64,000 nt of DNA, taken from positions 124,001 to 188,000 of the forward strand of contig CAVQVR010000001.1 of NCBI GenBank assembly GCA_963717195.1, read 5' to 3'. The notes beneath the pieces were generated by a model. The model was not told the DNA's origin. It searched no databases and saw nothing but the letters and a program-made list of their open reading frames with translations. The translations under genes were made by a program, and so were the position numbers. This document shows, piece after piece, positions 16,256-23,879 of this stretch; positions within the stretch are counted from its first letter, which is position 1; each line of letters opens with the position of its first letter. The DNA is from JACDAE01 sp963717195 (lineage in GTDB: Bacteria > Chloroflexota > Ktedonobacteria > Ktedonobacterales > Ktedonobacteraceae).

Positions 16256-17635
16256 CTACCAATGCACAAGCGACTCGCGAAGTGCTGACACACTGGCATC
16301 GTTGGACCAGATCCCCTCCATAATCTGAAAGGCAATGGCGGCTTCATTGAAGTAGGTCTCACTCTGAAGCTCATTCGTCTTCTCCATGACCATCCCCCAG
16401 AGCGCTATTGAGAGATCCTTGTCTTTCTGCGCCTGCGATACCTTCAATGACGAGAACATTGCTTCACTGAGCACTCCCAGATACGTACGACCTGGCATAG
16501 GAAGCTTCTCGGCAAATGTCTCACTATTCAGGTCAATGATATCGGCAAAAATTTGTAATGCTTTATCCTGCCGCCCTAAATACGCATAGGAGATCGCTTT
16601 GTGCCTCATCAAACGAGCGTGACTGTGAGGGATGTATATAGGAACAGCAGCAGCATCAGGAGACGCAAAGAAGGTCTCTTCCGCCTTCTCCAACGAAGCC
16701 TTCATCGCATTTTCCTGCTTATTGAGCGCCTGGTACTTTGCCAGACCCGTATACACCCACGACTAAATCATCGGTGCTACCCGTACACCTCTTTTAGGTT
16801 CCATCCCATGCTGCACTTCTTCTACAATCAGCAACGCCTGTGCACGATGTTGCAATGCAGTCCACTCATAAGCTCCTAATAATTCACGCTGCGCCATCAT
16901 CAACATCGTCTTATGCTGGCTTTTCTTTGCCCACTCGACCGCCCGTTCAGCATAAGCAGTGGCTTGCTTTACTCCTTCAAGATGATAGCCAATCTTTGAT
17001 TTGAGCTGCAATGCCTGTGAAAGTAGGGCCGCTGCCGCCTTCTGATGCTTTGAGGAATCGACCGTAACCGATTGCAAAAGAGGATAATACGCGCTAATCA
17101 TAGATGATGCCAGTTGCATGTCTTCGCGATTACTGATTGCGAGATATCCACACGCTGTTAACCCTGCCGCACATATATCAAGTATTTCCTCTGCCGACCG
17201 ATGCCCTCGATTGAGCAAAGGCAGCATTGCTAAACGCTGTAGCGCTTCCCTCTTTTTTTGCAGTACTTCGTCACTGGTATTCATAGTCGCCTCCTCAATG
17301 GCTCTCGTGAGCACATCTTGCACTTGCCAACAGGTGTCATATTCCGCAAGAGCTAGAGCCATAAGGTACATAGTGAAGTCAGCACGAAGTTGCTCCATAG
17401 CACTACTCGAAATATACTCTGGCATATCAGCAATTTTCTCATCCTCCAGGCCCAGTTCCTCCTTCGTCATTCCATAAGCAGCACTGAGCCTTATGCGGTA
17501 ATATGCTGAGGGATTCATGGTTCCCAGTTCCCAGCAATTCAGGGTATTTGGAGCACATCCTATCCATCCTGCCGCTTCTTGCAATGTCCAATCTTTGCGT
17601 GCACGAGCCTCTACTAACTTCAACCGTTTCCTCAT
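16256..17635 (-). pseudogene. XRE-family HTH/TPR regulator interrupted by an in-frame TAG
   Basis: The frame starts at 17635 and runs to 16256 with a single TAG at 16760-16762 (after ...VRVAPMI), then continues in the same frame as SWVYTGLAKYQAL. Without the stop it would be about 459 residues, the size of the XRE-TPR regulators abundant in Ktedonobacteria. The N-terminal HTH is at about residues 10-65 (WTLQEAAGWIGCAPNTLNCWELG). Helical TPR-like repeats fill the rest (KQATAYAERAVEWAKKS, SYAYLGRQDKALQIFADII). CAG to TAG is the simplest change. The 290-residue product would keep the HTH but lose the last repeats. Confidence 0.75.
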
Positions 17636-17901
17636 AGGCCTTTTCCTCGCTTTTCTCTCTAGCGCAGAATATATCCCTACATTTAATTACATGAATAAAA
17701 TATAGCATATTTTACTTCCACTTGTCGAGTGCAGGTCGATATTAACTATTTTGAATGTTACATAAGACAGATGGTGGGAAATCCTTTGCAGTTGAAATCG
17801 CTTTCTCGTACCAATATGTTTCATCTCTTCTCTGACAAATCAGTAAGAATTTTTCGTACCTCGTAGAAACAGGTAGAAATGTACTGAGGGACGTTGAAAA
17901 G

Positions 17902-18561
17902 ATGGTAGAAATTGTCATAGAAGAATACAAGTTTCCTTGTTATACTGTCTATGGCTCCTTTGAGATGCCAGAGATCAGAAGCGTACAGCTTAGTGATTGC
18001 CTTCAGTGTGGGGACGTTCTCAGTACAATCAGTAGATTTGAATACCGTTTGAAAGGTAGCTTTCTTCTTGTGAACGACAACAATAACGCACTATTGGAGT
18101 ACCAGGATCAGATCTGGCAGGGTGGAGATGGCAGTTTGTTTGTGCGTATGGATACTATTACATTTCATCGTTATGTCCAGCAATATTTAGCGATACATTG
18201 CGGATCCGACGAGCCAACAGGAGAGCAACGGAGCACGGCCATCGCGCATTGTCGTGCCCTATCCTATTGGCGCGACTGCGTTGATCCTGAAGTCAGCATC
18301 GGCTACAAAGGGGAGGCACAAACCATGACTCTACCGCCAACAAACCAGAGCGAGATCGCCACACTTCTTTCCCAGATCGATGCCGAGCACTCATCTGCAC
18401 AAGAGGCATTACATGGATTGGCCTCCGGTAGTTCACGCCATGCCTTCATCAGCGCTCGCATAGAACGTATACACATCATGAGCCAACGCCTCATCGATAC
18501 TCTTGGTAAAGAAGAGGCATTACCTCTCATCGTTGCTGCGCTGGATCGACTGAACTCGTGA
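17902..18561 (+). CDS. Hypothetical protein, 219 residues
   Basis: Not recognised. The first half is beta-rich with Cys residues (CLQCGDVLS, GSFLLVNDNNNALLEYQDQIW), and the second half is helical (SEIATLLSQIDAEHSSAQEAL, ISARIERIHIMSQRLIDTLG). No signal peptide or membrane segment is seen. The start at 17902 has no strong ribosome-binding site (GTTGAAAAG region). An inner ATG at 18325 (MTLPPTNQSE) could start a separate helical protein of about 78 residues, so the ORF could be two domains or two genes. Confidence 0.5.
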   Translation: MVEIVIEEYKFPCYTVYGSFEMPEIRSVQLSDCLQCGDVLSTISRFEYRLKGSFLLVNDNNNALLEYQDQIWQGGDGSLFVRMDTITFHRYVQQYLAIHCGSDEPTGEQRSTAIAHCRALSYWRDCVDPEVSIGYKGEAQTMTLPPTNQSEIATLLSQIDAEHSSAQEALHGLASGSSRHAFISARIERIHIMSQRLIDTLGKEEALPLIVAALDRLNS

Positions 18562-18659
18562 ATAGAATATGCGGATCTCTACTTTCTCACTGCTTTCCAG
18601 AGATGATAGACTATGTTTGTTATCTCACCACGCAAAGCAACGAGAAAGGTAAATAATCC

Positions 18660-19724
18660 ATGCCCATCGACTTACGCAGCGATACCGTCACCCATCCCAC
18701 GCCTGCCATGAGAGAGGCCATGTATCATGCAGAGGTGGGCGATGATGTGTACGGAGAAGATCCCACTATCAATCACTTGCAGGAACTGGCAGCACTCCGT
18801 CTGGGAAAAGAGGCCGCATTATTCGTACCCAGTGGCACGATGGGGAACACAATTGCCATGCTCACACACACTGGACGCGGACACGCTGTAATCGTTGGTG
18901 ATGAGTCGCATGTGTACCATTACGAAGCTGGCAGCGTCTCAACACTTGGCGGCGCACCAATGTACGTAGTTCCTACCCATGCCGATGGATCGCTCGACCT
19001 GGAGAAGGTACGTGCTGGCATCGCCGATGACAGCGATGAGCATGTAGCAGCAACCTCGCTCGTATGCATCGAAAATACACATAATCGCTGCGGTGGAACA
19101 GTGCTCAATGTTGAACAAGTTCAGGCCGTGGCTGATCTGGCGCATGCGTACAACATCGCAATACATATGGATGGCGCACGTGTCTTTAACGCCGCTATCG
19201 CTCTGGGTGTTCCAGTCAACACGCTGGTTGCACCTGTGGACTCGGTAATGTTCTGCCTCTCAAAAGGATTGAGTGCACCCGTCGGCTCAATGCTGGTAGG
19301 GAATAAAGAATTCATTCGCCTTGCCCATCGCACACGTAAACTGCTTGGCGGTGGCATGCGTCAGGCGGGTATTCTGGCAGCCGCCGGGATCGTCGCGCTG
19401 GAACAGATGGTGGATCGGCTGGCCGATGATCATGAGCATTGCAAACAACTGGCATACGGACTCGCCGACTACCCACAGATCGAGCTCCAACCCGAACTCG
19501 TCGTCACCAATATTCTCAATTTCCGCTTACGTAACACTCAACAGGAACGCCTCTCAGAAGCCGAGATAATGCTCTTCCTGCAGAAAGCACATGAACATGG
19601 CGTGCTCATGGGTCCCATGGGCGGAGGAATCATCCGCGCTGTAACACATTATGGCATCGATCAACAACATATCACGCTCGCACTTCAAGGTATTCGTAGA
19701 GCACTCATTGAAATGCATCTCTAG
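18660..19724 (+). CDS. ltaE: Low-specificity L-threonine aldolase
   Basis: A 354-residue PLP enzyme that cleaves L-threonine or allo-threonine to glycine and acetaldehyde. Family blocks are IDLRSDTVTHPTPAMR at the start, GDDVYGEDPT (about 25-34), FVPSGTMGN (about 56-64), ENTHNRCGG (about 138-146), HMDGARVFNA (about 168-177) and the PLP lysine in CLSKGLSAPVGS (about residue 203). The HMDGAR Asp and Arg bind the cofactor. It stands alone between an unknown gene and a membrane-protein gene; AAAGG lies upstream of the ATG. Confidence 0.95.
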   Translation: MPIDLRSDTVTHPTPAMREAMYHAEVGDDVYGEDPTINHLQELAALRLGKEAALFVPSGTMGNTIAMLTHTGRGHAVIVGDESHVYHYEAGSVSTLGGAPMYVVPTHADGSLDLEKVRAGIADDSDEHVAATSLVCIENTHNRCGGTVLNVEQVQAVADLAHAYNIAIHMDGARVFNAAIALGVPVNTLVAPVDSVMFCLSKGLSAPVGSMLVGNKEFIRLAHRTRKLLGGGMRQAGILAAAGIVALEQMVDRLADDHEHCKQLAYGLADYPQIELQPELVVTNILNFRLRNTQQERLSEAEIMLFLQKAHEHGVLMGPMGGGIIRAVTHYGIDQQHITLALQGIRRALIEMHL

Positions 19725-19780
19725 GCCGATTGGATAGCCTAGTGAAATAGCGTCTTAGCTAAAAGAAGGAGTACCATATC

Positions 19781-20329
19781 ATGGGATATAACAGAGGCTC
19801 AGCTACCGGCGGCATTGCTGGTGGCATCGTCCTTATCGGTCTGGCACTGGCCTTTGCATTTGGCGGCTTCAACCTGCCTATCTTCTTTGTTGCACTTGCC
19901 TTCGCAGCCCTCGTCGGCTCTATGAGTTCGCGCAATCCTCAAGGGATCTATGGCGGCATTCAGGGCTTCTTCTGGTTGATAGCTCTTGCCCTTTTCTTCG
20001 TGACTGGCTCCTGGATCGTGTTTCTGCTCGCAGCAGGCATCTCCGCCATCCTGGGCACGCTGGCACGCCCAATTATAGCGCGGCTGGCCTCCACGGCTTT
20101 CTTTGGAATGACTCAACAACCGCCTCAGCAGCAATATTACCAGCAGCCTCAACAGCCTTATCAACCACCGCAACCAGCACCATACCAGGAAAGCTATCGC
20201 GCACCACAAGCAGAAACCTACCAGGAAGGCGGGCAACCGTACCCTTACCCACCGGAGCATCAACCATCACAACAGTATGAGCAACCACAGGCGCAGTATC
20301 CACAACAGATGCCGCCCCCTCAACAATAA
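19781..20329 (+). CDS. Small membrane protein with Pro/Gln/Tyr-rich tail
   Basis: A 182-residue protein with about three or four N-terminal membrane helices (GGIVLIGLALAFAFGGF, IFFVALAFAALVG, FFWLIALALFFVTGSW, IVFLLAAGISAILG; the last two may form one hairpin). From about residue 110 the tail is low complexity, made of Q, P, Y and E (PQQQYYQQPQQPYQPPQ). AAGGAG precedes the ATG by 9 bases. Function is unknown; such tails suggest protein-protein or peptidoglycan contacts. Confidence 0.7.
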   Translation: MGYNRGSATGGIAGGIVLIGLALAFAFGGFNLPIFFVALAFAALVGSMSSRNPQGIYGGIQGFFWLIALALFFVTGSWIVFLLAAGISAILGTLARPIIARLASTAFFGMTQQPPQQQYYQQPQQPYQPPQPAPYQESYRAPQAETYQEGGQPYPYPPEHQPSQQYEQPQAQYPQQMPPPQQ

Positions 20330-20344
20330 TCGAACAGGTGCCTA

Positions 20345-20370
20345 CACGGGCTTGTCAACGGCGCCCCTAC
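20345..20370 (+). repeat. Solo copy of the GGGCTTGT...GGCGCCCCTAC repeat
   Basis: CACGGGCTTGTCAACGGCGC followed by CCCTAC lies 16 bases past the stop of the preceding membrane-protein gene. It matches one arm of the stem-loop at 57986-58064 almost exactly. The opposite arm is absent. Confidence 0.6.
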
Positions 20371-20741
20371 ATTTCTTGTTCTTCCAGTTGCCCATTTTGG
20401 GCAAGCCCTCTAGATGCCCACCAGTCCTCACGTGGACTTTCTTTTTCTTTTACACCTAGATCACCTTGCACTATTAGCGCCTGACAGATCAAAACCCCTA
20501 TTATCACCAGTGCATTAAGGTGAAACACAAGGAAGCATAGCGCACTGATAAAATAGGTTCCCGCCAGAATAGCAAGTTGAATTTTCCAGAAACGCTTTGC
20601 CGATGGGTAAAGCCCCATGACGATAACCATCAATGCAAAGATGAGTAGGAAGCACGTCATTACTCCCCACAGACGCAACAAATGCTCAAAATCATATGGA
20701 ACAAAAAATGCTTGCAGTCTACTTATATTGATATCCATCAT
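20367..20741 (-). CDS. Small three-helix membrane protein
   Basis: A 124-residue protein with predicted membrane helices at about residues 25-45 (WGVMTCFLLIFALMVIVMGL), 53-75 (IQLAILAGTYFISALCFLVF) and 77-92 (LNALVIIGVLICQALIV), then a charged C-terminus (KEKESPREDWW). AGGAG precedes the ATG. It is convergent with the preceding membrane-protein gene. Not recognised as a known family. Confidence 0.65.
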   Translation of the reverse strand: MMDINISRLQAFFVPYDFEHLLRLWGVMTCFLLIFALMVIVMGLYPSAKRFWKIQLAILAGTYFISALCFLVFHLNALVIIGVLICQALIVQGDLGVKEKESPREDWWASRGLAQNGQLEEQEM

Positions 20742-20778
20742 TTTCTCCTGATCAATTTATTGATGCGATAAAAAGATT

Positions 20779-21258
20779 TTAACCCGCGTGCCGGAAACCT
20801 GCTTCATTCATAGTAAGTGGTTGCCCCTCCGCAACGATACCTGCTGCAACAACCTCGGCGATCACCAGCGTAGAATCGCCAGTAGGGACGCTCTGACGCA
20901 CTTCACAGCCAACCCAACCCAGACCTTCTTGCAGCACAACATACTCCTCTTGTATCTCATAGGCAACGCCATTCATTTTATCAGGATGCTTCAGGGCCGA
21001 TCTACCCAATGCACCAGCAAATTCACGTTGCCCCTCTCCTCTATGCAGAACATTGACCGCGAATTTGCCGCTACTCTAAATCATAGGCAAGGACTTTGAG
21101 TTATTTTCAACGGAAACGGCCAGCAACGGCGGCTCAAACGAAACCTGGGTCAGCCAGTTGGCAGTAAATGCGTTGATATCATCTTCCTGAGTACAGGTGA
21201 CGGCGTAGAGTCCATAGGTAAACAGGCGTAATGCCTGCTTTTTGATCGCCGGGTCCAT
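20779..21258 (-). pseudogene. Flavin reductase-like gene interrupted by an in-frame TAG
   Basis: The frame from the ATG at 21258 to 20779 (160 codons) is a flavin-reductase-domain protein with one TAG at 21076-21078. Before it: FTANWLTQVSFEPPLLAVSV and NNSKSLPMI. After it, in frame: SSGKFAVNVLHRGEGQREFA, the block that normally follows directly. Both halves match the FMN-binding fold of this family. One substitution (CAG to TAG fits) would restore the gene. A 61-residue product would be inactive. RBS (AAGGAG) and promoter look intact, which suggests recent inactivation, translational readthrough or a base-call error. Confidence 0.75.
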
Positions 21259-21491
21259 AGAATAACTCCTTCTTCCTATTAAACATATTTTCGACTATAA
21301 GATATCATTTTGACACTGGAATAGAAACCGAATCTATTATAGTCCTACAAAAAGAAATGTGCAAAGGATGGCCCCCTACTATTTTGTTTTTCCTCGCTAC
21401 TATCGTCTTCGATAGAATGAGCAGAAAAAAACCATCTCCATCGAAAAATTGAGCCTCTCTAAAAAGAAAAACAGTTTGTGATAAAACCATC

Positions 21492-21549
21492 TTGACAAAC
21501 CATCTATATTAGTGTATAAATGACACTATCGATAGTGTCATTTATACAC
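21492..21549 (+). promoter_or_regulatory. Consensus promoter with perfect 38-bp palindromic operator
   Basis: TTGACA (21492-21497), a 17-bp spacer and TATAAA (21515-21520) form a near-consensus sigma-70 promoter. A perfect palindrome spans 21512-21549, each half reading GTGTATAAATGACACTATC. It covers the -10 box and the start point and ends 17 bases before the ATG of the J-domain protein. A dimer or tetramer of a repressor would occlude the promoter. No regulator gene is adjacent, so the binding protein is unknown. Confidence 0.85.
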
Positions 21550-21566
21550 CATCAGGAGCAGCGTTC

Positions 21567-22703
21567 ATGGGAAGCGTTGAACTGGAGCATATTCGCGCAT
21601 CACTCGACAATGCACGCTCACCAGAAGAGGTCTTCGGTACTCTTGTGGGCACGCAGGCACAAAGGCTCGAAGCCGCCAAAAAAGTGTTCCGTCAGGTAGC
21701 CAAAGCTGTTCATCCTGACTTATACCAGGGAACAGCAGATTTTGAACGGGCTCACACCACCTTCAAAAAACTGGCACGCCTCTGGGAACAGGCACAAAGG
21801 AGAATTGAAAATGGAACGTATAGGACCACAAATGGATCTGATACATTTACGCCTTTTATTATTCGTACTCAAAAGCGCCAGTATACCATAGAAAAATTCC
21901 TGGCCGCTGGTGATGTATGTAACCTTTACAAAGGTATTTCTACCCTCACAGACACACAAAAAAGCTGTCTTCTCAAATTTCCTATTCAACCAGGTGACAA
22001 TGACCTTGCCATGAATGAAACACGGATTCTTAAGCACCTTAAAAGAGGAAAGGGGTACGAAAAACTCCGTCACTTTGTCTCACAGCTCGTCGATGCTTTC
22101 TCTTACCAGGAACAATCCTCGGGAATTGTGCGTCATGTCAATGTCCTCTCTTACGGAGATGGATTGTATTCCTTGAAAGAGGTAAGAGAAGCCTATCCCA
22201 ACGGAATAGATGTCAAGGACATGGCCTGGATCTGGCGTCGTGTGCTGGTTGCGCTTGGCTTTGCCCACGCCAATAACGTGATACATGGCGCGGTCCTTCC
22301 AATGCACATCCTGATTTCTCCTCGCGAACATGGCGTTATCCTCATCGACTGGTCGTATGCGGTCCTCGATCCACCTGCAACTGGCGAGTATATCAACGCC
22401 ATCAGCAGCGCCTATCGAGAATGGTATCCAGCAGAGGTCTTCGCCAGAGAAATACCAACGCCAGCTCTGGACATTTCTATGGCAGCGCTGTGTATGCTCT
22501 ACCTGTTGAACGGTAATCTACATAAGCGTACGGCACCTGAAACTGTCCCCTGGCAACTACAAAACTACCTGAAAGCATGTACACTTCCCAATCCCCAACG
22601 ACGCCCGCAAGATGTCGCCATTTTATTGGATGAATTTGATGCACTCATTGAAAGGCTCTGGGGTCCAAGAACATTTCGCGAATTCGTTATGCCAGAACGG
22701 TGA
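21567..22703 (+). CDS. J-domain / protein-kinase-like (probable pseudokinase) protein
   Basis: A 378-residue two-domain protein. Residues about 15-82 look like a J domain, with the HPD motif at 49-51 (VAKAVHPDLYQG). Residues about 105-370 resemble a Ser/Thr kinase: a beta-3 Lys (LLKFP, Lys137), an alpha-C Glu (NETRIL), then VIHGAVLPMHILI (239-251) where the HRD Asp and the usual Asn are missing, and ILIDWSYA (259-266) in place of DFG. So it is a pseudokinase or an atypical kinase. It is first in a three-gene set with a vWA protein (60 bases on) and an adenylosuccinate synthetase paralog, driven by the palindrome-bearing promoter. Kinase-plus-vWA pairs occur in Ter-type stress loci; the exact role here is unknown. 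Confidence 0.8.
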   Translation: MGSVELEHIRASLDNARSPEEVFGTLVGTQAQRLEAAKKVFRQVAKAVHPDLYQGTADFERAHTTFKKLARLWEQAQRRIENGTYRTTNGSDTFTPFIIRTQKRQYTIEKFLAAGDVCNLYKGISTLTDTQKSCLLKFPIQPGDNDLAMNETRILKHLKRGKGYEKLRHFVSQLVDAFSYQEQSSGIVRHVNVLSYGDGLYSLKEVREAYPNGIDVKDMAWIWRRVLVALGFAHANNVIHGAVLPMHILISPREHGVILIDWSYAVLDPPATGEYINAISSAYREWYPAEVFAREIPTPALDISMAALCMLYLLNGNLHKRTAPETVPWQLQNYLKACTLPNPQRRPQDVAILLDEFDALIERLWGPRTFREFVMPER

Positions 22704-22762
22704 GCAATCTTTTCACCGTTTTATTGTCTGTCTCGCTAGGAGAAAAGAAAGGGAATACCAAC

Positions 22763-23755
22763 ATGGGCGGTACAAACTGGTCAACTGATGCTTATAAAGA
22801 AGCAGCACTTCTGCGTAAAAAATCTGGCAAGAGTGACTTCGCCTATAGCGACGCCGCCAGATCCAGAGGTAAATGGGAGATTCACCCGACGCTCGATCCC
22901 AAAGGCGTGAAATTCCGTGAGAGCCGTGATAGCGATGCCCATCCTCGCTCTACAGCGATCAGTGTGCTTTTTGATGAAACCGGCTCCATGGGAGGCATCC
23001 CGCGCGTCTTCCAGCAGAAACTGGCGGAATTGATGAGTGTCCTCTTGCTCAAAGGTTATATTCAAGATCCACAAATTCTTTTCGGCGCATTGGGGGACGC
23101 AACCTGTGATAATGTTCCGCTCCAGGTCGGACAATTCGAGAGTGGAGTTGAGATGGATGAACATCTGCGCAACATTATCCTTGAGGGAGGCGGGGGCGGA
23201 ACAAACCACGAGTCCTATGAGCTGGCCCTCTACTTTCTGGCACGACACACCTCCATCGATTGCTGGGAGAAACGTGGTCGCAAAGGCTATGCATTTATCA
23301 TCGGCGACGAAATGGCCTATAAATCCGTCAATAAGCAACATGTGGCAATCCACATCGGCGATGGCCTGGAAAAGGATATCCCCTTACGTCAGATCATCAG
23401 CGAAGTGCAGCGCCGCTACCATCTCTTCTTCATCTTCCCGCTCAACGCCAGTCACGGTCATGATGAGAGCATCCAGAACTTCTGGCGCGACCTGCTCGGC
23501 CAGAATGTCATATTCCTTGATGACGAGAACGCCGTCAGCGAAACCATTGCGCTCACCATCGGCCTCACCGAAGACGCCATTAACCTCGCCGAAGGCGAAC
23601 ATGACCTGAATAGTTCAGGAGCCAGCCAGGCAGCTATTAAGGCCGCAAAAAAAGCCCTGCAAAACTATGCAGGCACCACAAGCGTTATAACAACCATAGG
23701 CAATAACCTACCAACCCCGGAACACATGGATACAACCAGGACAGAACGCCTGTAG
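22763..23755 (+). CDS. vWA-domain protein of the J-pseudokinase/PurA locus
   Basis: A 330-residue protein with a von Willebrand A fold. The MIDAS motif is FDETGSMGG (Asp71, Thr73, Ser75), followed by GDATCDN (about 112-118), a glycine run GGGGGTNHES (about 151-160; Thr site of the MIDAS) and FIIGDEMAY (about 185-193). The start at 22763 is chosen over an in-frame ATG at 22700 because the first 21 residues look unrelated and AAAGGG lies upstream. Metal-dependent binding of a partner, possibly the pseudokinase, is the expected function. The C-terminal part (about 290-330) is low complexity. Its stop is 124 bases from the start of the PurA paralog. Confidence 0.85.
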   Translation: MGGTNWSTDAYKEAALLRKKSGKSDFAYSDAARSRGKWEIHPTLDPKGVKFRESRDSDAHPRSTAISVLFDETGSMGGIPRVFQQKLAELMSVLLLKGYIQDPQILFGALGDATCDNVPLQVGQFESGVEMDEHLRNIILEGGGGGTNHESYELALYFLARHTSIDCWEKRGRKGYAFIIGDEMAYKSVNKQHVAIHIGDGLEKDIPLRQIISEVQRRYHLFFIFPLNASHGHDESIQNFWRDLLGQNVIFLDDENAVSETIALTIGLTEDAINLAEGEHDLNSSGASQAAIKAAKKALQNYAGTTSVITTIGNNLPTPEHMDTTRTERL

Positions 23756-23790
23756 GGGCCGCGTTTACGCCGCCCAGGTGTGTCCGGGTC
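23752..23790 (+). repeat. Partial GTAGGGGC repeat between the vWA and PurA-like genes
   Basis: GTAGGGGCCGCGTTTACGCC overlaps the vWA stop codon and resembles one arm of the repeats at 20345-20370 and 58049-58064 (GTAGGGGCGCCGTTTA). The second arm is not present. A TATATGCAT lies just downstream at 23802-23810. Confidence 0.45.
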
Positions 23791-23879
23791 ATGTTTACTC
23801 ATATATGCATTCTAAACGCAGCTCAGACACACATTCAGATATAAATGATAGGAATATATTAGATAATAAGGAATATAAA

